Made by a program: the position numbers and the translations under genes. Shown piece after piece: positions 50,601 through 62,000 of a stretch of DNA of 64,000 nucleotides. Under the pieces are notes generated by a model that was given only the letters and a program-made list of their open reading frames with translations, made no database searches and was not told where the DNA came from. Source of the stretch: Chamaea fasciata (Eukaryota; Chordata; Aves; Passeriformes; Sylviidae); assembly GCA_029207755.1 (NCBI GenBank), contig JARCOQ010000085.1, positions 186,001 to 250,000 on the forward strand, read 5' to 3'. Within the stretch, counting starts at the first letter, position 1, and the number at the start of each line of letters is the position of its first letter.

Positions 50601-51849
50601 CCCCAGGGACACCTAGGGGAGAGGCAGGGCATCCCCAGGGACACCCTAAGCACCCCCAGGAACACCTAGGGGACAGCAAGGGCACTCCCAGGGACACCCT
50701 GGACACTCCCAGAAACACCCAGGGCACCCCCAGGGACACCTAGGGGGCAGTCAGTGCACCCCCAGGGACACCTATGGAACAGCCCTGGCACCCCAGGGAC
50801 AGCCAGGGCACCCACAGGACACCAAGGGGACAGCCAGGGTACCCCCAGGGACACCTAGGGGACAGCCAGGGCACCCCCAGGGACATCTAGGGGACAGCCA
50901 GGGCACCCCCAGGGATAGCCAGGGCACCCCCAGGACGCCGCAGGAACACCCAGGGCAACCACAGGGACACCAAGGGGACAGCCAGGGTACCCCCAGGGAC
51001 ACCTAGGGGACAGCCAGGGCACCCTAGGGACAGCCAGGGCACCCCCAGGGACACCAGGGCACCCCCAGGGACACCTAGGGGACAGCCAGGGCACCCAAGG
51101 GACAGCCAGGGCACCCCCAGTGATACCTAGGGGACAGCCAGGGCACCTTAGGGACACCTAAGGGACGTCCAGGGCACCCCCAGGGACACCAAGGGGACAG
51201 CCATGGCACCCCCAGGGACACTAAGGGGACAGCCAGGGCACCCCAGGGACAGCCAGAGCACCCCCAGGGACACCGAGGGGACACCCAGGGCACCCTAGGA
51301 ACACCTAGGGGACCTCCAGGGCACCCCCAAGGACAGCAAGGGGACAGCCATGGCACCTCCAGGGACACTTAGGGGACATGCAGGGCACCCCAGGGACACC
51401 AGGGCACCCCCAGGGACACCTAGGGGACAGCCAGGGAACCCCAGTGACACCCTGGGGACACCCAGCGACACCTAGGGGACAGTCAGGGCACTCCCAGGGT
51501 CACCCTGGGCACCCCCAGCGACATCTAGAGGACGTCCAGGGCACCCCCACAGACAGCCAGGGCACCCCCAGGGACACAAAGGGGACAGCCAGGGCACCCC
51601 CAGGGACACCAAAGAGACAGCCAGGGCTCCCCCAGGGACATCTAGGGGACAGGCAGGGCACCCCAGGGACACGAAGGGGACAGCAAGAGCACCCCAAGGA
51701 CACCCAGGGCACCCCCAGAAACAGCCAGGGCACCCCCAGGGCACCCAGGGCACCCCCAGGGACACCTAGGGGACAGGCAGAGCACCCCCAGGGACACCTA
51801 GGGGAGAGCCAGGGCACTCCAGGGACAGCCAGGGCACCCCCAGGGACAC
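47695..51849. repeat. Satellite array right of island 3
   Basis: Continuous 31–32 bp satellite. The stretch at 48.2–49.6 kb matches 42.6–43.9 kb, and 48.4–49.9 kb also matches 30.1–31.6 kb. The rest, to 51.85 kb, is weakly ordered. Runs of GGGGACAGCAAGGGC and GGGGACAGCACGGGC monomers at 50.4–50.7 kb repeat those at about 30.7–30.9 and 49.07–49.3 kb. No unique DNA or gene is seen. Confidence 0.9.
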
Positions 51850-54800
51850 CTAGGGGACAGACGGGGCACCCCCAGGGACATCTAGGTGACCTCCAGGGCA
51901 CGCCCAGGGACACCTAAGGGACAGCCAGGGCACGCCCAGGGACACCTTGGGGACAGCCAGGACACCCTCGGGAAAGCCCGGGCACCCCCAGGGACACCTA
52001 GGGGACAGCCAGGGCACCCTAGGGACACCCAGGGCACCCCCAGGGAAACAAGGGCACCCCCAGGGACACCTAGGGGACAGCCAGGGCACCCCAGGGACAG
52101 CAAGGGCACCCCCAGGGACACCTAGGGGATTGCCAGGGAACCCTAGGGACAGCCAGGGCACCCCCTGGGCACCCCAGGGACGGTCAGGGCACTCTCAGGG
52201 ACACCTAGGGGACAGCCAGGGCACCCCAGGGACAGAAAGGGCACCTCCAGGGACACCTAGGGAACAGGCAGGGCACCCCCAGGGACACCTAGGGGACAAC
52301 CAGGGAACCCCCAGGGACACCTAGGGGTCAGGCAGGGCACCCCAGGGACACCCAGGGCACCCCCAGGGACACCTAGGGGACAGCCAGGGAACCCCAGTGA
52401 TACCAGGGGACCCCAAGCGACACCTAGAGGACAGTCAGGACACTCCCAGGGACACCCTGGGCAACCCCAGGGACATCTAGAGGACGTCCAGGGCACCCCC
52501 AAGGACAGCCAGGGCACCCGCAGGGACATCAAGGGGACAGCCAGGGCACCCCAGGGACACCCAGGGCACCCCCAGGGACACCAAGGAGACAGCCAGGGCA
52601 CCCCAGGGACACCTAGGGGACAGCCAGGGCACCCCAGGGACAGCCAGGGCTCCCCCAGGGACAACTAGGGGACAGGAAGGGCACCCCCAGGGACAGCCAG
52701 GGCACCCCCAGGGCGCCCCAGGGACACCCCGGGCACCCCCAGGGACACCAAGGGGACCTCCAGGGCACGCCCAAGGACACCTATGGGACAGCCAGGGCAG
52801 CCCCAGGGACATCCAGGGAACCCCTAGGGGACCCCAGGGACACCCAGGGCACCCTCAGGGACACGTAGGGGACAGGCAGGACACCCCCAGGGACAGCCAG
52901 GGAACCCCCGGGGATGCCTAGAGGAAAGCCAGGGCACCCCCAGGGACCCCTAGGGGACAGCCAGGGCACCCTAGGGACAGCCAGGGCTCCCCCAGGGACA
53001 CCTAGGGGACAGGCAGGGCACCCCCAGGGACACCAAGGGGACAGCCAGAGCACCCCAGGGACAGCCAGGGCAACCCCAGGGACACCTAGGGGACAGCCAG
53101 GGCACCCCCGGGACACCCAGGGCACCCCCAGGGACACCTAGGGGACAGCCAGGGCACCCTACGGACAGCCAGGGCACCCCCAGAGACACCGAGGGCACAT
53201 CCAGGGCACCCCCAGGGACAGCCAGGGCATCCCCAGGGCACTCCAGGGACAGCCAGGGCACCCCCAGGGACACCTAGGGCACAGCCAGGGCACCCCCAAG
53301 GACACCTAGGGGACAGGCAGGGCACCCACAGGGACAGCCAGGGCACCCCAGGGACAGCCAGGGCACCCCCAGGGCGCCCTAGGGACCCCCAGGGCACCCA
53401 CAGGAACACCAAGCGGACAGCCAGGGTACCCCCAGGGACACCTAGGGCACAGCCAGGGCACTGCAGGGACAGCCAGGGCACCCCCAGGGACACCTAGGGG
53501 ACAGCCAGGGAACCCCAGTGACACTCAGGGGACCCCCAGCGACCCCTAGGGGACAGTCAGGGCACAGCAGGGGAACCCAGGGCACCCCCAGGGACACCTA
53601 GGGGACAGCCAAGGCACCCTAGGGACAGCCAAGGCACCCCAGGGACACCTAGGGGACAGGCAGAGCACCCCCAGGGACACCTAGGGGACAGCCAGGGCAC
53701 TCCAGGGACAGCCAGGGCAACCCCAGGGACACGAAGGGGACAGCCAGGGCACCCTAGGGACAGACAGGGAACCCCCAGGGACAGTCAGGGCACCCCAAGG
53801 GCGTCGCAGGGACACCCAGGGCACCCACAGGGACACCTAGGGGACAGCCAGGGCACTCCAGGGACAGCCAGGGCACCCCCAGGGACACCTAAGGGACAGC
53901 CAGGGCACGCCCAAGGACACCTTGGGGACAGCCAGGACACCCTCGGGAAAGCCCGGGCACCCCCAGGGACACCTAAGGGACAGCCAGGGCACCCTAGGGA
54001 CACAAGGGCACCCCCAGGGACACCTAGGGGACAGCCAGGGCACCCCAGGGACAGCCAGGGCACCCCCAGGGACACCTAGGGGATTGCCAGGGAACCCTAG
54101 GGACAGCCAGGGCACCCCCTGGGCACCCCAGGGACGGTCAGGGCACTCTCAGGGACACCTAGGGGACAGCCAGGCCACCCCAGGGACAGAAAGGGCACCT
54201 CCAGGGACATCTAGGCAACAGGCAGGGCACCCCCAGGGCACCCCAGGCACACCCAGGGAATCCACAGGGACACGTAGGGGACAGGCAGGGCACCCTAGGG
54301 ACAGCCAGGGCTCCCCCAGGGACACATAGGGGACAGGTAGGGCACCCCCAGGGACACCAAGGGGACAGCCAGAGCACCCCAGGGACAGCCAGGGCAACCC
54401 CAGGGACACCTAGGGGACAGCCAGGGCACCCCCGGGACACCCAGGGCACCCCCAGGGACTCCGAGGGCACATCCAGGGCACCCTAGGGATAGCCAGGGAA
54501 ATCCCAGGGACAACTAGGGGACAGCCAGGGCACCCCCAGGGACAACCAGGGCACCCCCAGGGCACCCCAGGGACAGCCAGGGCACCCCAGGGACACTTAG
54601 GGCACAGCCAGGGCACCCTAGGGACAGCCAGGGCACCCCCAGGGCACTCCAGGGACAGCCAGGGCACCCCCAGGGACACCTAGGGCACAGCCAGGGCACC
54701 CCCAGGGACACCTAGGGGAACGGCAGGGCACCCACAGGGACAGCCAGGGCTCCCCCAGGGACACCCAGGGCACCCCCAGGGCGCCCTAGGGACACCCAGG

Positions 54801-57800
54801 GCACCCACAGAACACCAAGCGGACAAACAGGGTACTCCCAGGGACACCTAGGGCACAGCCAGCGCACTGCAGGGACAGCCAGGGCACCCCCAGGGACACC
54901 TAGGGGACAGCCAGGGAACCCCAGTGACACCCAGGGGACCCCTAGCGACACCTAGGGGACAGCCGGGGCACCCCAGGGACACCCAGGGCAACCCCAGGGA
55001 CACCTAGGGGACAGTCAGGGTACCGCAGGGGAACCCAGGGCACCCCCAGGGACACCTAGGGGACAGCCAGGGCACCCTAGGGACAGCCAAGGCACCCCCA
55101 GGGACACCTAGGGGACAGCCAGGGAACCCCCAGGGACAGCCAGGGCACCCCCAGGGCGTCGCAGGGACACCCAGGGCACCCCCAGGGAGACCAAGGGGAC
55201 AGCCAGGGTACCCACAGGGACACCTAGGGGACAGCCAGGGCACTCCAGGGACAGCCAGGGCACCCCCAGGGACACCTAGGGGACAGACAGGGCACCCCCA
55301 GGGACATCTAGGTGACCTCCAGGGCACGCCCAGGGACACCTAAGGGACAGCCAGGGCACGCCCAGGGACACCTTGGGGACAGCCAGGACACCCTCGGGAA
55401 AGCCCGGGCACCCCCAGAGACACCTAGGGGACAGCCAGGGCACCCTAGGGACACCCAGGGCAACCCCAGGGACACAAGGGCACCCCCAGGGACACCTAGG
55501 GGACAGCCAGGGCACCCCAGGGACAGCCAGGGCACCCCCAGGGACACCTAGGGGATTGCCAGGGAACCCTAGGGACAGCCAGGGCACCCCCTGGGCACCC
55601 CAGGGACGGTCAGGGCACTCTCAGGGACACCTAGGGGACAGCCAGGGCACCCCAGGGACAGAAAGGGCACCTCCAGGGACACCTAGGAAACAGGCAGGGC
55701 ACCCCCAGGGACACCTAGGGGACAACCAGGGAACCCCCAGGGACACCTAGGGGTCAGGCAGGGCACCCCAGGGACACCCAGGGCACCCCAGGGACACCTA
55801 GTGGACAGAAAGGGCACCCCCAGGGACAACTAGGGGACTACCAGGGAACACCCAGGGACACCTAGGGGTCAGGCAGGGCACCCCAGGGACACCCAGGGGA
55901 CAGCCAGGGAACCCCAGTGATACCAGGGGACCCCAAGCGACACCTAGAGGACAGTCAGGGCACTCCCAGGGACACCAAGGGGATAGCCAGGGCACCCCAG
56001 GGACAGCCAGGGCACCCCCAGGGACACCTAGGGGACAGCCAGGGCAACGCGAGGAGAGCCAGGGCACCCTCAAGGACACCTAAGGGACAGCCACGGTACC
56101 CCAGGGACACCAAGGGGACAGCCAGGGCACCCCCAGCGACACCAAGGGGACAGCGAGGGCACCCCAGGGACAGCCAGGGCACCCCCTGGGACACCAAAGA
56201 GGAAAGCCAGGGCACACCAGGGACCCCTAGGGGACAGCCAGGGCACCCCAGGGACAGCCAGGGCTCCCCGAGGGACAACTAGGGGACAGGAAGGGCACCC
56301 CCAGGGACAGCCAGGGCACCCCCGGGGCGCCCCAGGGACACCCCGGGCACCCCCAGGGACACCTAGGGGACCTCCAGGGCACCCCCAAGGACACCTATGG
56401 GACAGCCATGGCTGCCCCAGGGACAGCCAGGACACCCCCAGGGCACCCCAGGGACACCCAGGGCACCCTCAGGGACACGTAGGGGACAGGCAGGACACCC
56501 CCAGGGAAAGCCAGGGAACCCCCAGGGACGCCTAGAGGACAGCCAGGGCACCCCCAGGGACCCCTAGGGGACAGCCAGGGCACCCTAGGGACAGCCAGGG
56601 CTCCCCCAGTGACACCTAGGGGACAGGCAGGGCACCCCCAGGGACACCAAGGGGACAGCCAGAGCACCCCAGGGACAGCCAGGGCAACCCCAGGGACACC
56701 TAGGGGACAGCCAGGGCACCCTAGGGGCAGCCAGGGCACCCCCCAGACACCGAGGGCACATCCAGGGCACCATAGGGATAGCCAGGGCAGCCCCAGGGAC
56801 AACTAGGGGACAGGCAGGGCACCCCCAGGGACACCCAGGGCACCCACAGGGACACCAATGGGACAGCCAGAGTACCCCCAGGGACACCTAGGGGACAGCC
56901 AGGGCACCCCCAGAGACAGCCAGGGCACCCCCAGGGCACCCCAGGGACAGCCAGGGCACCCCCAGGGACACCTAGGGCACAGCCAGGGCACCCCCAGGGA
57001 CACCTAGGGGACAGGCAGGGAACCCACAGGGACAGCCAGGGCTCCCCAAGGGACAGCCAGGGCACCCCCAGAGCGCCCTAGGGACACCCAGGGCACCCAC
57101 AGGAACACCAATCGGACAAACAGGGTACCCCCAGGGACACCTAGGGCACAGCCAGGGCAGTGCAGGGACAGCCAGGGCACCCCCAGGGACGCCTAGGGGA
57201 CAGCTAGGGAACCCCAGTGACACCCAGGGGACCCCCAGCGACACCTAGGGGACAGTCAGGGCACTCCCAGGGACACCCAGGGCACCCCCAGGGACACCTA
57301 GGGGACAGCCGGGACACCCCAGGGACACCCAGGGCACCCCCAGCGACCCCTAGGGGACAGTCAGGGCACAGCAGGGGAACCCAGGGCACCCCCAGGGACA
57401 CCTAGGGGACAGGCAGGGCACCCTAGGGACAGCCAAGGCACCCCAGGGACACCCTGGGGACAGGCAGAGCACCCCCAGGGACACCTAGGGGACAGCCAGG
57501 GCACTCCAGGGACTGCCAGGACAACCCCAGGGATACGAAGGGGACAGCCAGGGCACCCTAGTGATAGACAGGGAACCCCCAGGGACAGTCAGGGCACCCC
57601 AAGGGCGTCGCAGGGACACCCAGGGCACCCACAGGGACACCTAGGGGACAGCCAGGGCACTCCAGGGACAGCCAGGGCACCCCCAGGGACACCTAAGGGA
57701 CAGCCAGGGCACGCCCAGGGACACCTTGGGGACAGCCAGGACACCCTCGGGAAAGCCCGGGCACCCCCAGGGACACCTAAGGGACAGCCAGGGCACCCCC

Positions 57801-59010
57801 AGGGACACAAGGGCACCCCCAGGGACACCTAAGGGACACCCAGGGCACCCCCAGGGACACAAGGGCACCCCCAGGGACACCTAGGGGACAGCCAGGGCAC
57901 CCCAGGGACAGCCAGGGCACCCCCAGGGAAACCTAGGGGATTGCCAGGGAACCCTAGGGACAGCCAGGGCACCCCCTGGGCACCCCAGGGACGGTCAGGG
58001 CACACTCAGGGACACCTAGGGGACAGCCAGGGCACCCCAGGGACAGAAAGGGCACCTCCAGGGACATCTAGGGAACAGGCAGGGCACCCCCAGGGACACC
58101 TAGGGGACAGCCGGGACACCCCAGGGACACCCAGGGCACCCCCAGGGACACCTAGGGGACAGTCAGGGCACTGCAGGGGAACGCAGGGCACCCCCAGGGA
58201 CACCTAGGGGACAGCCAGGGCACCCTAGGGACAGCCAAAGCACCCCCAGGGACACCTAGGAGACAGGCAGAGCACCCCCAGGGACACCTAGGGGACAGCC
58301 AGGGCACTCCAGGGACAGCCAGGTCAACCCCAGGGACACGAAGGGGACAACCGGGGCACCCTAGGAACAGCCAGGGAACCCCCAGGGACAGCCAGGGCAC
58401 CCCCAGGGCGTCGCAGGGACACCCAGGGCACCCAAAGGGAGACCAAGGGGACAGCCAGGGTACCCACAGGGACACCTAGGGGACAGCCAGGGCACTCCAG
58501 GGACAGCCAGGGCACCCCCAGGGACACCTAGGGGACAGACAGGGCACCCCCAGGGACATCTAGGTGACCTCCAGGGCACGCCCAGGGACACCTAAGGGAC
58601 AGCCAGGGCACGCCCAGGGACACCTTGGGGACAGCCAGGACACCTTCGGGAAAGCCCGGGCACCCCCAGGGACACCTAGGGGACAGCCAGGGCACCGTAG
58701 GGACACCCAGGGCAACCCCAGCGACACAAGGGCACCCCCAGGGACACCTAGGGGACAGCCAGGGCACCCCAGGGACAGCCAGGGCATTCCCAGGGACACC
58801 TAGGGGATTGCCAGGGAACCCTAGGGACAGCCAGGGCACCCCCTGGGCACCCCAGGGACGGTCACGGCACTCTCAGGGACACCTAGGGGCCAGCCAGGGC
58901 ACCCCAGGGACAGAAAGGGCACCTCCAGGGACACCTAGGGAACAGGCTGGGCACCCCCAGGGACACCTAGGGGACAACCAGGGAACCCCCAGGGACACCT
59001 AGGGGTCAGG
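51850..59010. repeat. Satellite array with a ~3.3-kb higher-order family
   Basis: A diagnostic variant, CTCGGGAAAGCCCGGG, occurs at about 51,967, 53,942, 55,393, 57,746 and 58,645 (the last reads TTCGGG). It is followed each time by the same run of monomers, including a GGGACACAAGGGC- or AAACAAGGGC-type short monomer, GGGGATTGCCAGGG and GGGACGGTCA. The full blocks at 51.85, 55.28 and 58.53 kb are offset by 3,426 and 3,252 bp. The copies at 53.9 and 57.7 kb are partial and differ in their left flank. Exchange has shuffled this family more than the 7.27-kb family. No gene or unique DNA is seen. Confidence 0.85.
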
Positions 59011-62000
59011 CAGGGAACCACAGTGATACCAGGGGACCCCAAGCGACACCTAGAGGACAGTCAGGGCACTCCCAGGGACACCCTGGGTAACCCCAGGGAC
59101 ATCTAGAGGACGTCCAGGGCACCCCCAGGGACAGCCAGGGCACCCGCAGGGACACCAAGGGGACAGGCAGGGCACCCCAGGGACAGCCAGGGCACCCCCA
59201 GGGACACCTAGGGGACAGCCAGGGCACCGCGAAGGGAGCCAGGGCACCCCCAAGGACACCTAAGGGACAGCCACGGTACCCCAGGGACACCAAGGGGACA
59301 GCCAGGGTACCCCCAGGGACACCTAGGGGACAGCCAGGGAACCCCAGTGACACCCAGGGGACCCCAGGCGACACCTAGGGGACAGCCGGGGCACCCCAGG
59401 GACACCCAGGGCACCCCCAGGGACACCTAGGGGACAGTCAGGGCACCGCAGGGGAACCAAGGGCACCCCCAGGGACACCTAGGGGACAGCCAGGGCACCA
59501 AGAGGGACAGCCAGGGCACCCCAGGGACACGTAGGGGACAGCCAGGGCACCCCCAGGGACAGCCAGGGCACCCCCAGGGACAGCTAGGGGACAGCAAGTG
59601 CCCCCCCAGGGACACCTAGTGGACCTCCAGGGCACCCCTAAAGACACGAACGGGACAGCCAGGAAACCCCAGGGACACCCTGGGCACCCCCAGGGACACC
59701 TAGGGGACAGCCAGGGCACTCCCAGGGACACCCTCGGCACCCCCAGGGACACCTAGGGGACAGCCAGGGCACCCTAGGGACAGCCAGGGCACCCCCAGAG
59801 ACACCGAGGGCACAGCCAGGGCACCCTCAGGGACACAGCGGGGACACCCAGGAAACCCCCAGGGAAACCTAGGGGACAGCCAGGGCTCTCCAGGGACAAC
59901 CAGGGCACCCCCAGGTACGCCACGGAGACCGCCGGGGCACCCACAGGGACACCTAGGGGACAGGCAGGGCACCCCCAGGGACACCAAGGGGACAGCCAGA
60001 GCACCCCAAGGACAGCCAGGGCACCCGCAGGGACACCTAGGGGACAGCCAGGGTACCCCAGAGACACCTAGGGGACAGACAGAGCACCCCAAGGATAGCC
60101 AGGGCACCCCCAGGGACAACTAGGGGACAGTCAGGGTATCCCAGAGACACCTAGGGGACAGTCAGAGCACCCCAAGGACAGCCAGGGCACTCCAGGGACA
60201 GCCAGGGCAACCCAGGGACACGTAGGGGAAAGCCAGGGCACTCCAGGGACAGCCAGGGCACCCCCAGGGTCACCTAGGGGACAGCCAGTGCACCCCAGAG
60301 ACACCTAGGGGACAGCCAGAGCACCCCAAGGACAGCCAGGGCACCCCAGGGACAGACAGGGCACCCCCAGACACACCTAGGGGTTATCCAGGGCACTCCC
60401 AGAGACACCCTAGACACCACCAGGGACACCTAGGGGACAGCCAGGGCACCCCAGGGATACCCAGGCACTCCCAGGGCACCCCAGGGACACCCAGGGAACC
60501 CCCAGGCGCACGTAGGGGACAGCCAGGGCACCCCCAAAGACAGCCAGGGCTCCCCCAGGGACACGTAGGGGACAGCCAGGGCCCCCCCAGGGAAACCTAG
60601 GGGACCTCCAGGGCACCCCTAGGGACACGTACGGGACAGCCAGGGAACCCCAGGGACACCCAGGGCACCCCCAGGGACACCTAGGGGACAGCCAGGGCAC
60701 CCTAGGGACAGCTTGGGCACCTCCAGATGCACCGAGGGCATAGCCAGGGCACACTCAGGGACACCTACGTGACAGGCAGGGCGCCCCCAGGGACACCGCG
60801 AGGACACCCAGGACACCCCCAGGGACACCTAGGGGACAGCCAGGGCACCGCAGGGACAGCCAGGGGCCCCCCAGTACACTTCAGGGACACCTAGGGGCAG
60901 CCAGGGCACCGCAGGGACAGCCAGGGCCCCCCCAGGGACACCTAGGGGACCTCCAGGGCACCCCCAGGGACACCTAGGGGACAGGCAGGGCACCCCAGGG
61001 ACACCTAGGTTACATGCAGGGCACCCAAGGGACAACAAGGGGACAGCCAGGGTACCCCCAGGGACACCTAGGGGGCAGCCAGGGCACCCGAGGGACAGCC
61101 AGGGCACTCCCAGGGAAACCTCGGGGACAGGCAGGGCACCCCCAGGGACACCAAAGGGGCAGCCAGGGCACTCCAGGGACAGCCAGGGCACCCCCAGTGA
61201 CACCTAGGGGAATGCCAAGGCACCCCCAGGGACAGCCAGGGCGCCCCCAGGGCACCCCAGGGACACCAAGGGCACCCCCAGGGACACGTAGGGGACAGCC
61301 AGGGCACCGTAGGGACACCAGGGCACAGCCAGGGTACACTAGGGACAGCAAGGGCACCCGCAGGGACACCAGGGCACAGCCAGGGTACACTAGGGACAGC
61401 CAGGGCACCCCAGGGACAGCCAGGGCACCCCCAGGGACACCTAGGGGACAGCCAGGGCACCCTAGGGACAGCCAGGGCACCCCCAGAGACACCGAGGGCA
61501 CAGCCAGGGCACCCCCAGGGACACCTAGGGCACAGCCAGGGAACCCCCATGGACACCTAGGGGACAGCCAGGGCACCCCCAGGCACACCTAGGGGACAGC
61601 CAGGGAACCCCAGTGACACCCTGGGGACCCCCAGCGACCCCTAGGGGACAGTCAGGGCACTGCCGGGGACACCCCGGGCACCCCCAGGGACACCTAGAGG
61701 ACCTCCAGGGCACCAAGAGGGACAGCCAGGGCACCCCAGGGACACGTAGGGGACAGCCAGGGCACCCCCAGGGACAGCCAGGGCACCCCCAGGGACACCT
61801 AGGGGACAGCCAGGGCACCCTAGGGACAGCCAGGGCACCCCCAGAGACACCGAGGGCACAGCCAGAGCACCCTCAGGGACACAGCGGGGACACCCAGGAA
61901 ACCCCCAGGGAAACCTAGGGGACAGCCAGGGCTCTCCAGGGACAGCCAGGGCACCCCCAGGTACGCCACGGAGACTGCCGGGGCACCCACAGGGACACCT

